Part shown: positions 46,001 to 55,926 of the stretch, one piece after another
Position numbering within the stretch: position 1 is the stretch's first letter
Layout: the number at the start of each line of letters is the position of its first letter
Assembly: GCF_000588875.1 (NCBI RefSeq)
Contig: NZ_JEMV01000013.1
Coordinates: 1 to 64,000 of the forward strand
Direction: 5' to 3'
DNA length: 64,000 bases
Source: Sphingobium sp. Ant17
Lineage (GTDB): Bacteria; Pseudomonadota; Alphaproteobacteria; Sphingomonadales; Sphingomonadaceae
Program-made: the position numbers and the translations under genes
The notes under the pieces: model-generated
Database searches by the model: none
Told to the model about the DNA's origin: nothing
What the model saw: only the letters and a program-made list of their open reading frames with translations

Positions 46001-47623
46001 CAACGAGCTGGCTACCCGTCTTGGCGACACGTTCGATACGCTTGACCGGCTCGAACGCTACCGCGGCCACATTCTCAACTGGTATGATACCAGGACGCTC
46101 GCTCCCCTTGAGCCACGTTACATTTCCACGGTCGACAGCGGCAATCTTGCCGTCAGCCTGATTACCGTTGCCCAGGCTCTTCGAGATGCTGGGAGGGCAC
46201 CGCCGGTAGGCAGCGAGCTCTGGCAAGGCCTAGAAGATATTATCGGGCTGCTCTCCCAGGCGATCCGGTCTATCGGGACCGAAGCGGGCTCAACGGCCGG
46301 TGTGATCCTGGCTACCGTGGGCGAGACGGTGAAGCGGGTTTCGGACGATGAGCGCGAATGGCTCAGGGGGATCGACGATCTCATTTCGGCCGACTTGCCG
46401 AGACTGCGCGAGCAGGTGGGCGTGATGGCCGCGAGCGTTGCCGAAGCCGACGTCGGCATCTTGCGCGAAGTGCAAGTCTGGCTCGAGCGGCTCGAGCATC
46501 ACGTGTCCGGGATACGTCGCGATTTGCAGGTTTTCTGCCCGTGGTGGGAAGTTATAACCGACCATCCCGCAGACTGCGCGGAAACCGCAGCCAAGGTCGC
46601 CGATTTCATGGCTGGCGGCTCGGCGACGCCATCCGATTCGCGCACCGCGCACGTCATCAGCCTGCTCAGCGCGACCAAGGAAGGCGGATTATCCGACGCG
46701 GCCCGTCAATGGGTCGACAAGATGCTGGCTGCCATCGCCGAAGGGCAGGCCGTCTCGCGCGAGCTTCATGGTCGCTTCGACAGCCTTGCCCGCCGGGCCA
46801 ACGTCAGTGCGCACGCGATGGACTTTTCACTTCTGCTTGATGAAGGTAGCCGGCTCTTTCACATCGGCTACAACGTCAGCGCCGACCGCATCGACGCGCA
46901 TCACTACGATCTCCTCGCCAGCGAAGCACGGCTCGCCAGCTTCTTCGCCATTGCGAAGGGCGATATCGATCCTTCCCACTGGTTCCACCTCGGTCGCCCC
47001 ATCACGAAACAGGAGGCCGGGCTTGCGCTGCTGTCCTGGAATGGCTCGATGTTCGAATATCTGATGCCGAACATCTTTTTGCACAGCGATCCCGGCACGC
47101 TGCTTGGTATGAGCGACCGAACAGCCGTCAGCATCCAGGCCGCCTTCGGCAAATCGCACAAAATCCCTTGGGGAATCTCCGAATCATCATTCGCCTCGAT
47201 GGGGTCTGATCGCGTCTATCGCTATCACGCCTTCGGCGTCCCTGCCCTCGGACTTCAACGTGGCCTCGGCCACGACCTCGTCGTGAGCCCCTACGCAACG
47301 GCGCTTGCGCTCATGATCCGGCCAGCACTTGCGACAATCAACCTCAAGCTGCTGGCCGAGCAGAGGTTAATTGGACGGTTCGGCTTCTTCGAAGCCGCCG
47401 ATTTCACGCCGGCCCGCGTGCCGGCGGGCGAGCGGTTCGCTATCGTCCGCTCGTACATGGCGCACCACCATGGCATGAGTCTCGCCGCGCTGGGAAATGC
47501 ACTGTGCGACAACATGCTAGTGCGCTGGTTCCATGCGGACCCTTACGTCGGCACCGTCGATCTCCTGCTCAACGAACGCATACCGTGGGAGCTTCCGCCA
47601 GAAATTGCGGTGGATTCTAGATC
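43092..47623 (+). pseudogene. ndvB: Cyclic beta-1,2-glucan synthase NdvB, 5' part (IS-interrupted)
   Basis: The N-terminal 1510 residues of a giant NdvB protein. NdvB uses UDP-glucose to make cyclic beta-1,2-glucan (GT84) and then cyclises and trims it. A long N-terminal region is followed by membrane helices (about residues 330-380), the GT84 core with ADADTRLPGGVVRRLVG, further helices (about 730-890) and a start of the glycoside-phosphorylase region (FEYLMPNIFLH, SYMAHHHGMSLAALGN). The frame then runs into an IS30 element at 47624. The remainder resumes at 48754. The synthase is inactivated unless the IS is excised. Confidence 0.9.
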
Positions 47624-47626
47624 GAA
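47621..47626 (+). repeat. Candidate target duplication atcgaa (left copy)
   Basis: The hexamer atcgaa here recurs at 48756-48761 on the far side of the IS30 element. Joining the two copies restores an in-frame ndvB reading (VDSRSKPPARVEV). It is longer than the two to three bases usual for IS30, and it overlaps the apparent IS end, so it may be chance. Confidence 0.4.
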
Positions 47627-47677
47627 GTGCGAAATCCTAGGATTTATAGGGGATTGATCCCTTTTCCAGGAAGGCAC

Positions 47678-48682
47678 ATGATGAACGGCTATCAGCATCT
47701 GGGTTTGGACGAGCGACGACAGGTTTACCAACTGGCTGCAACCGGGCGGTCCGTGCAGCAGATAGCAGCGGCGCTGCAGCGACATCGTTCGACCATCTAT
47801 CGTGAACTCAAACGTAACCGGCATCTCGATGACGAGCCGCTGTTTCGTGGCTATTTTCCAACGGCCGCACAAACGATGGCGGACAGGCGCCGGGTGCGTG
47901 GCGGCAAAATCGCCCGAAAGCCCGAGCTTGCCGCCTATATCGCCGACCGCTTGTCAGCAGCCTGGTCGCCGGAGCAGATTGCAGGATATCTTCGACGCCA
48001 TCGCGGTAATCGTGAAGCCGTCTGTCACGAGACCATCTACCAGTTCGTCTATGGACCGGACGGACGCAGCCAGGGCCTGTGGCGCCTTCTGCCTGTTGCC
48101 CGTCGATCTCGACGTCAACGCTATGCGCGTAAGCCCCGCGGTCTGCATATCCCCTTGGCCAACACCATTGGCAAACGCCCTTCCGAAATCGGTAATCGCA
48201 GCAGCTTTGGTCATTGGGAAGGCGACCTGATGATCTTCAGGTTGGAATATGGCAAAGCCAACCTCACCTCGCTGGTCGAGCGCCGCAGCCGATTTACTAT
48301 CCTCGCCCGCAATCCCAGTCGGCATTCCGCCGGCGTCATGTCGGGAATCCAGCACCACTTGCACATGCTGCCCCCTTCCCTGCGTCAGAGCATCACCTTT
48401 GACCGGGGAACGGAATTTGCCGCCTTTGCGACACTCCAGAAGAAACTCGCGATGACCAGCTATTTCTGCATGCCATCGGCACCATGGCAAAAGGGCAGCG
48501 TCGAAAACAGCAATGGCCGGATACGGCGCTTCCTGCCGTCTGACACAGACCTGGCGTTGCTATCGGATAAGGAAATCCAGGCCGTTGCTGATCGCATCAA
48601 CAGCACCCCTCGCAAGTGCCTGAACTATCGCACCCCGCATGACGTTCTGGGAGAGCAGATCAACATCCTCAAGGCCCGATAG
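47678..48682 (+). CDS. IS30-family transposase
   Basis: A 334-residue IS30 transposase. The N-terminal helix-turn-helix reads LDERRQVYQLAATGRSVQQI and IAAALQRHRSTIYRELKRN. The DDE core shows GHWEGDLMIF (first Asp), ITFDRGTEFAAF (second Asp) and WQKGSVENSNGRIRRFLP (Glu). The start follows ccaggaaggcac; the second ATG of ATGATG is equally possible. The gene is full-length and open, so the element could still be mobile. Confidence 0.92.
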   Translation: MMNGYQHLGLDERRQVYQLAATGRSVQQIAAALQRHRSTIYRELKRNRHLDDEPLFRGYFPTAAQTMADRRRVRGGKIARKPELAAYIADRLSAAWSPEQIAGYLRRHRGNREAVCHETIYQFVYGPDGRSQGLWRLLPVARRSRRQRYARKPRGLHIPLANTIGKRPSEIGNRSSFGHWEGDLMIFRLEYGKANLTSLVERRSRFTILARNPSRHSAGVMSGIQHHLHMLPPSLRQSITFDRGTEFAAFATLQKKLAMTSYFCMPSAPWQKGSVENSNGRIRRFLPSDTDLALLSDKEIQAVADRINSTPRKCLNYRTPHDVLGEQINILKAR

Positions 48683-48690
48683 ATTTTGCC

Positions 48691-48720
48691 ATCGAGGGTG
48701 GGGCTCGCCCCACCCTCGAT
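48691..48720 (+). terminator. Perfect 14-bp hairpin after IS30 transposase
   Basis: Arms atcgagggtggggc and gccccaccctcgat pair perfectly around a two-base centre, nine bases after the transposase stop and inside the IS. No T-run follows; it may protect the transposase from, or stop, read-through. Confidence 0.6.
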
Positions 48721-48753
48721 GAAATGCTACGCATCCCATGGATGTCGCGCTTC

Positions 48754-51700
48754 AAATCGAAACCGCCTGCACGAGTAGAGGTTCGCGACCCGCCCGCTCA
48801 CGCCGAAGGGAACATCCCGGCACTGCACAGTTGGTCGCCAGACCGACCGTCGGGGCAGCATGCTTGGCACATCCTCGGCAACGGCCGGCTTTCGAGCCGA
48901 ATCCGCACGGACGGCGCCGGGGGTCTAAGCTGGAATCAGCATGCACTTACCCGCATCGAACCTGCAGATGACCACGCAGGCTTCTGGCTCTATCTGCATG
49001 ATCTCGATCAAGGGGATTTCTGGTCCGCAACAGGGGGGCCATTCCCCGCCATCGGCGAGCCGCCGGAGGTCATGTTTCATGCCCATCAGGTCGAATTCCG
49101 TCAGCGTTCGCGCGGTCTGTCGATCTCGACGCTAGTCAACGTTGCCCATGGCGACGATCTCGAAATCAGACGCATCGCGCTCGTCAATGAGGAGGATCGT
49201 GCCCGGACAATCGAACTGACGGGCTACGTCCAGGTGGTGCTCGCCCCACCCCAGGATGCCGCTCGGCATCCTGCTTTCAGCAAGCTGTTCGTGGGCACTG
49301 AAACCTTGCCCGGAGGCGATGGACTCGTGTTCACGCGCCGACCGCGCAATCCCGACGAGCGGCCTCCGGTTTTGCTGATTCGCATAATCGGAGATGACGA
49401 AGGAGTCGCCTTGCTCGGACTTGAGGCTGATCGAAGAGCCTTCATCGGTCGCCATGGCAACGTCACGCATCCTGCCGCGATGAAAGAGGAGCCTCCGATG
49501 GGCGCATTGGGCTGGTCGCTCGATCCGATCTGCGCGATCAGGGCAAAGGTCATGCTGCCGCCGCACGGGCGCCGCGAACTCGCTTTCGTCACGATCGCGG
49601 CGGGATCGCGTCAGTCGGCGCTAGACCTAGCCGACCGCTATGCAACGTTGTCCGCGCTGGATTGGGTGGTTAGCGATTCCATCGCGGCAAAAGCGCGCGA
49701 GATGCACGACCTGAGCCTACAGCCACAGTTCGTACCTCAGGTACAGGCCTTCCTTTCCCATCTTTTTACTGCCCGCACAAACCCTGCACCCGGAGGTGAA
49801 CGGCTCTTCCGGCAGGTCGATCTCTGGTCGCTTGGTATTTCAGGCGATCATCCCATCGTGATGCTGCGCGCCGGCACCGCGGAACAGACCGGTATGCTCC
49901 GCTTCGTTCTCGCTGCGCATTGGCTCGGCCACCAGCGCGGCATCCTCTTCGATCTCGCGATCGTCCACGAGGGCACCTCAGGTTACGTCGAACCCGTCCG
50001 CGAGCGCCTTCTGGAAGTCCTGAGAGACGCCGGCGCGCAGGAACGCCTTGGCACCCATGGCGGCATCCACCTAGTGGGCGTCAGTTCCTCCGATCACGAG
50101 CGCGTGGCGCTCCTCGAGCAGGCCGCCAAGCTGATCCTTGAAGACGACGGCGTCACGCTTGCCGACCAACTCGCCCGGGTAGATCAACCTCCGCACCCCG
50201 GCCCGCCGTTTGCCCCAGTCGGCACCAACGTGCCGCCAGCCACCTCCGCACCCGTGCCGCGGTCCGTAGATCTCCTCTTCGACAACGGCTGGGGCGGCTT
50301 TGCGCCTGATACTGGCGACTATGTGATCAACCTAGAGCCCGACGCTCCCACCCCGGCTCCGTGGTCCAATGTCCTGGCCAACGACGCGTTCGGCACGATC
50401 GTTACTGAGGCCGGGCTTGGCTTCGCCTGGGCGATCAACAGCGGCGAGAACAGGCTCACGCCCTGGTTCAATGATCCCGTCGAGGATCCCCAAGGTGAAC
50501 GGCTCTATCTGCGCGACGAGGAGAACGGGCGGCTCTGGACCCCGACACCCTTGCCATCGGGCGGCGGCTCCGCGTGCCGCATTCATCATAGTCCCGATCG
50601 GACCATATGGCACCGCCACAGCGAAGGCCTGGAGCAGGAGCTGTCGACCTTCGTGCCAATCGACGATCCGGTAAAACTGGTGCGTCTGCGCCTACGCAAT
50701 CAAACGCCACGCTCGCGCCGGATCACGGCGACCTACTATGCGGAATGGCTCCTGGGCGCGGTGAGGGGCGAGCAAGCCCCTTTTCGGACGTCGCGCTATG
50801 ACTCGGCCTCCCATGCAATTCTCGCACGCAATTCCTGGACGGACGAGTTCGGCGATCGCGTCGCCTTTCTTGCCACGACCCAGGCCGTTCATAGCTTCAC
50901 TACCTCACGCCGCGATTTCCACGGTGTTATTGCCGACCCGGCCCGACCGCTCGGCCTGCTCAACTGGGATCTGGGCAACCGCCAGGATTCTGCCGGCGAC
51001 GATTGCTGCGGCGCCCTCCAGGTGCATCTCGATATCCCCCCTGAAGGAACCGTCGAAGTTTGTTTCATCCTCGGCCAGGGTGATAACCTCGAGCACGCAA
51101 TCCAACTTATCCGGCATTGGCAATCGCCGTCCATCATCGAGACTGCTGCCCGGGTTCGCGTAGCGGACTGGGCCGATCGGTTGGAAAGGGTTCAGGTCAA
51201 GACACCCGATCCTGCCTTCGACCTGATGGTCAACCGGTGGCTGCCTCACCAATCGCTAAGTGCCCGCGTGCGCGCTCGCGCCGGTTTCTATCAGGCCAGC
51301 GGCGCGTTCGGATTTCGCGATCAGCTCCAGGACGTCCTTGCCCAGATCCAGGTCGATCCGAACGCAACGCGGCAACATATCCTCGCCGCCGCTGCGCACC
51401 AATTCGAAGAGGGCGACGTGCTCCATTGGTGGCACCCGCCTTCGGACCGCGGGGTCCGAACCCGCTGCTCCGACGATCTCGTCTGGCTTCCTTATGCCGT
51501 CGCGCACTATGTCGAGGCGACCGGCGACAAATCCATTCTGGACGAAGAAATTCCATTTCTGAGGGCGCCGCCGCTCGCGGCCGGCGAGGCCGATCGTTAC
51601 GCCCGATTTGAAGTTACCGACTATAAGCAATCGCTGTTCGTTCACTGCGACCGCGCGCTTGCCCATGCCTATCGCCTCGGAGCTCACGGCCTTCCCCTGA

Positions 51701-52717
51701 TCGGCACCGGGGATTGGAATGACGGCATGGATCGGGTCGGTGAGCGGGGACGCGGCGAGAGCATATGGCTGGCCTGGTTCCTCATCGCAACTATCCGGAA
51801 CTTCACACTGCACTGCGTCGATGAGCGGCAAACCGAGTTTCGTGATCGCTGGGAAGCGCGTGTCGAAGCGCTCGCCGCAGCGGTCGAGCAGTCTGGCTGG
51901 GATGGCGAATGGTATCTGCGCGCCTTTGATGACGACGGCAGGCCTTGGGGCACATCCGAGGAGCAGGAATGTCGCATCGATTCCATCGCTCAATCCTGGT
52001 CCGTTCTCTCAAATGCTGCAGATCCGGAGCGAGCCAGAACGGCGCTCGCGTCGGCCAGGCGCTACCTAGTACGCAACGATGATGCCCTCATACGCCTGCT
52101 CGATCCCCCCTTCGACCACACGCCGCGCGAACCGGGCTATATCAAGGCCTATCCGCCTGGCGTCCGGGAGAATGGCGGGCAATATACCCATGCGGCAACG
52201 TGGCTCGCCATCGCGTTCGCACGGATACGCGACGGCGACGTGGCCAAATCACTGTTCGACCGAATTAGCCCGATAACGCACAGTTCGACACGCGAAGGCG
52301 CAGAGCATTATCGAACCGAGCCATATGCTGTCGCGGGCGACATCGCCGGTGTGGCACCCCATCTCGGCCGCGGCGGCTGGACTTGGTATACAGGCGCCGC
52401 AGGTTGGACATGGCGGCTGGCCGTTGAAGAAATTCTGGGCGTTCGCTTAATTGGCGGCAAAATACAGATACGTCCAGCAATGCCGAAAAGCTGGCACAAA
52501 GCGGAATTGACGCTCCGGCGCGCCGACGGAGCCATCCAGATAACGATCGAAACGGACCCGTCTCTTGAAGGTGACGGAGAGGAAATTACCGTTGACGGCA
52601 AGCTCCTGCGAGAACCCGGGGTTTGCTTTCCCCACGATGGCGCGACGCGGATTGTTCTCGTGCGGGTTCCGCTAAAGCCTGACGTCGATTCGACAACGGC
52701 AATACGAAAGGATTCTC
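48754..52717 (+). pseudogene. ndvB: Cyclic beta-1,2-glucan synthase NdvB, 3' part
   Basis: The rest of NdvB, about 1300 residues, with the glycoside-hydrolase-94-like phosphorylase part: HAWHILGNGRLSSRIRTDGA, FRDQLQDVLAQIQVDPNATR, GTGDWNDGMDRVGERG and the end SWHKAELTLRRADGAIQI. In-frame reading would continue to 53235, 517 bases into the transketolase gene, which is not natural. Adding one G in the ggg near 52665 ends the protein at the TGA at 52680. With the left part this gives about 2800 residues, the normal NdvB size. Confidence 0.88.
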
Positions 52718-55700
52718 ATGTCGACCATCCCCGCCTCTACCCTGCATGGGGACGGCAGCCCGGAAAGGCTGGCGATCGACACGATCCGCACCTTGTCGAT
52801 GGATGCGGTCCACGCCGCGAAATCGGGTCATATCGGCACGCCGATGGCCCTGGCACCGGTCGGCTATACGCTCTGGTCGCAATTCCTGCGCACCGATCCC
52901 GACGCGCCGGATTGGCCCAACCGCGACCGCTTCGTCCTGTCGGTCGGCCATGCGTCGATGCTGCTTTACTCCCTGCTGCATCTCGCCGGAGTCAAGGAGA
53001 TCGACAAGGACGGCAGGCTGACCGGCAAACCGGCGGTGAGCCTGCAGGACATCAAGGATTTCCGCCAGATCGGCTCGAAGACGCCGGGTCATCCCGAATA
53101 TCGCCACACCACGGGTGTCGAGACGACCACCGGCCCGCTCGGCCAGGGCTGCGGCAATTCGGTCGGCATGGCGATTGCCGAGCGCTGGCTCGCGGCGCGC
53201 TACAATCGCGACGGTTTCCCGATCTTCGACCATGACGTCTATTGCCTCGCCGGCGACGGCTGTATGATGGAAGGCGTGGCGAGCGAGGCGGCGAGCCTGG
53301 CCGGCCACCTGAAGCTCTCCAACCTCTGCTGGATCTACGATTCGAACCATGTGACGATCGAGGGCGGCACCGATCTCGCCTTCGACGAGGATGTCGGCCA
53401 GCGCTTCGACGCTTATGGTTGGCACGTCATCCATGTGGACGACGCCAACGATACCAAGGCGGTCGCTGCGGCGATCGAAAGCTTCAAGGCGACCACCGAC
53501 AGGCCGACGATGATCGTGGTCCATTCGATTATCGGCTATGGCAGCTCGATCGCCGGAACCGCCAAGGCGCATGGCGAGGCGATGACCGGCGATGACATAC
53601 GCGGCACCAAGAAAGCCTATGGCTGGCCCGAGGATTCGTCCTTCCTCGTTCCCGACGGCGTGCCCGAGCATTTCGGAGGCGCCATTGCCGGGCGCGGCAA
53701 GCCGCTGCGTGCCGAATGGCTGGCGATGCGCGAACGCTATGCGCAGGCCGAACCCGCCCTGGCCAAGGAGCTCGAGGCGATCTTTGCCGACCGGCTTCCC
53801 GACGGCTGGGATGCCGCCATCCCGACCTTCCCCGCCGACCAAAAAGGCATCGCGACCCGCGATGCCGGCGGCAAGGTGCTCAACGCGATCGCGCCCAACC
53901 TGCCCTGGCTGGTCGGCGGCTCGGCCGATCTTGCCCCCTCGACAAAGACCCTGATCGAAGGCGCGGGATCGTTCCAGACGGGCAGCTATGCCGGCCGCAA
54001 TCTCCACTTCGGCGTGCGCGAACATGCGATGGGTTCGGTGGTCAACGGCATGGCCCTGTCGCACCTGCGTCCCTATTCGGCGACCTTTTTCATCTTCCTC
54101 GATTATATGCGCCCGCCGGTCCGCCTGGCGGCGCTGATGGAGCTCGGCGTCACCTTCATCTTCACCCACGATTCGATCGGCGTCGGCGAGGACGGGCCGA
54201 CCCACCAGCCGATCGAGCAGCTGACCATGCTGCGCGCCACACCCGGCCTCGACATGATCCGACCATGCGACGCCAACGAGGTCGCCTGGGCCTGGCGTGC
54301 GGCGCTGAGCAAAAACAACCGCCCGACCGCCCTGGTCTTCTCGCGCCAGGCGATCCCGACGCTCGACCGCGGCAAATATGCCAGCGCCGAAGGGCTGCTG
54401 AAGGGCGCCTATGTCCTCGCCGGCGACGACAAGCCTGAAATCATCCTGATCGGCACGGGCAGCGAAGTCGGCCTGGTGGTGTCGGCATACGAGAGACTGA
54501 CCGAAGCCGGCGTCAAGGCACGCGTCGTATCGATGCCGAGCTGGTATCTCTTTGAACTGCAGGATCAGGCCTACAAGGACAGTGTCCTGATCCCCGGCGT
54601 CGAGGCACGTCTCGCAGTCGAAATGGGCGGCGAGATCGGTTGGGATCGCTATGTCGGCTCGAAGGGAAAAACCATCACCATGTCGACCTTCGGCGCCTCC
54701 GCCCCTGCCGCGAAACTGCAGGACGAATTCGGTTTCACCGTCGACAATCTCGTCAAGTTCGCTCGCGAACTGATCGGAAAGGTCTGCCCCATGACGAGTC
54801 TGTTGAAGCAGCTCCAGGAATCGGGGCAGGCACCCTGGCTCGATTTCGTCGATCGCTCCTTCCTCAAGGAAGGCGGCCTCCGGAAGCTTGTCGAGGAGGA
54901 CGGCCTGACCGGCGTCACCTCGAACCCGTCGATCTTCGAGAAGGCGATGGGCCAGGGCACCGCCTATGACGATCAGTACAAGGCGTTCGTCACCGCCAAT
55001 CCGGGCGCATCGGTGGTCGAAACCTACGAAGCGCTGGCGGTCAAGGACATCCAGGATGCCTGCGACACGCTGCGTCCGGTGTTCGACCGGCTGGACGGCA
55101 AGGACGGCTATGTCAGCCTCGAGGTCTCGCCCTATCTCGCCAACGATACCGACAAGACGATCGCCGAGGCGCGGCGGCTCTCGAAGATGGTCGATCGCCC
55201 GAACCTGATGATCAAGGTGCCGGGCACCAGGGTCGGCGTCCCGGCGATCCGCCAGCTGATCGAGGACGGGATCAGCATCAACGTCACCTTGTTGTTTGCG
55301 CGTGAGGCCTACATCGCCGTGGCGATGGCCTTCGTCGAAGGGCTCGAGGCGCGGCTCGCCAAGGGCGAGACGATCGATCGCATCGCCAGCGTCGCCAGCT
55401 TCTTCGTCAGCCGCATCGACAGCGCGATCGACAAGAAGATCGACGAGCGTGTCGCCACCGGCGACAAGGATGCCGACGCGCTCAAGGCGGTACGCGGCAA
55501 GGTCGCGATCGCCAACGCCAAGCTCGCTTACCAATGGTATCTCGACTTCGTGAAGTCGGACCGGTGGAAGAAGCTTGCCGCCGAAGGGGCGATGCCACAG
55601 CGTCTGCTGTGGGCATCGACGGGCACGAAGGATCCGTCCTTCCCCGACACGCTCTATATCGACGCGCTGATCGGCCCCGATACGGTCAACACCATTCCGC

Positions 55701-55921
55701 CCAAGACGATGGACGCGTTCCGGGATCACGGCACGCTCAAGCAGACGCTGACCGCGGACGTGCCGGGGGCTGAACATGTCCTGGCCGAGACCGACCGGCT
55801 CGGGCTCGATCTGTCCGGCGTCACCGCCAAGCTGGTCGAAGATGGCGTCAAACTGTTCGCCGACGCGGCCGACACGCTGCTCGGCGCGATCGAGGCGAAG
55901 AAAGCCAAAGCGGAGGCCTGA
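52718..55921 (+). CDS. tkt-tal: Transketolase-transaldolase fusion
   Basis: A 1067-residue frame joining two pentose-phosphate enzymes. Residues 1-690 are transketolase: thiamine-diphosphate loop AGDGCMMEGVASEAASLAGH, the His in KSGHIGTPMALAPV and the second-domain VREHAMGSVVNGMALS. Residues about 695-1067 are transaldolase: DGLTGVTSNPSIFEKAM, Schiff-base Lys in NLMIKVPGTRVG and ASTGTKDPSFPDTLYIDALI. The joint reads ELIGKVCPMTSLLKQLQ, where the Met looks like a native transaldolase start. So the fusion may be real or may come from a lost stop. pgi follows after five bases. Confidence 0.85.
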   Translation: MSTIPASTLHGDGSPERLAIDTIRTLSMDAVHAAKSGHIGTPMALAPVGYTLWSQFLRTDPDAPDWPNRDRFVLSVGHASMLLYSLLHLAGVKEIDKDGRLTGKPAVSLQDIKDFRQIGSKTPGHPEYRHTTGVETTTGPLGQGCGNSVGMAIAERWLAARYNRDGFPIFDHDVYCLAGDGCMMEGVASEAASLAGHLKLSNLCWIYDSNHVTIEGGTDLAFDEDVGQRFDAYGWHVIHVDDANDTKAVAAAIESFKATTDRPTMIVVHSIIGYGSSIAGTAKAHGEAMTGDDIRGTKKAYGWPEDSSFLVPDGVPEHFGGAIAGRGKPLRAEWLAMRERYAQAEPALAKELEAIFADRLPDGWDAAIPTFPADQKGIATRDAGGKVLNAIAPNLPWLVGGSADLAPSTKTLIEGAGSFQTGSYAGRNLHFGVREHAMGSVVNGMALSHLRPYSATFFIFLDYMRPPVRLAALMELGVTFIFTHDSIGVGEDGPTHQPIEQLTMLRATPGLDMIRPCDANEVAWAWRAALSKNNRPTALVFSRQAIPTLDRGKYASAEGLLKGAYVLAGDDKPEIILIGTGSEVGLVVSAYERLTEAGVKARVVSMPSWYLFELQDQAYKDSVLIPGVEARLAVEMGGEIGWDRYVGSKGKTITMSTFGASAPAAKLQDEFGFTVDNLVKFARELIGKVCPMTSLLKQLQESGQAPWLDFVDRSFLKEGGLRKLVEEDGLTGVTSNPSIFEKAMGQGTAYDDQYKAFVTANPGASVVETYEALAVKDIQDACDTLRPVFDRLDGKDGYVSLEVSPYLANDTDKTIAEARRLSKMVDRPNLMIKVPGTRVGVPAIRQLIEDGISINVTLLFAREAYIAVAMAFVEGLEARLAKGETIDRIASVASFFVSRIDSAIDKKIDERVATGDKDADALKAVRGKVAIANAKLAYQWYLDFVKSDRWKKLAAEGAMPQRLLWASTGTKDPSFPDTLYIDALIGPDTVNTIPPKTMDAFRDHGTLKQTLTADVPGAEHVLAETDRLGLDLSGVTAKLVEDGVKLFADAADTLLGAIEAKKAKAEA

Positions 55922-55926
55922 AGCGC

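Larger units (their letters stand above)
47624..48753 (+). mobile_element. IS30-family insertion in ndvB (~1.13 kb)
   Basis: The element holds one IS30-type transposase gene. Imperfect inverted ends were found: left gaagtgcgaaatcctagg at 47624, and right, in reverse complement from 48753, gaagcgcgacatccatgg (14 of 18 match). It interrupts a long open ndvB frame. A perfect terminator-like hairpin follows the transposase stop. Confidence 0.82.

Noticed and set aside
52586..55777. Minus-strand open frame of 1063 codons
   Set aside because: Antisense to the transketolase-transaldolase gene; high-GC coding DNA often leaves the opposite strand open.
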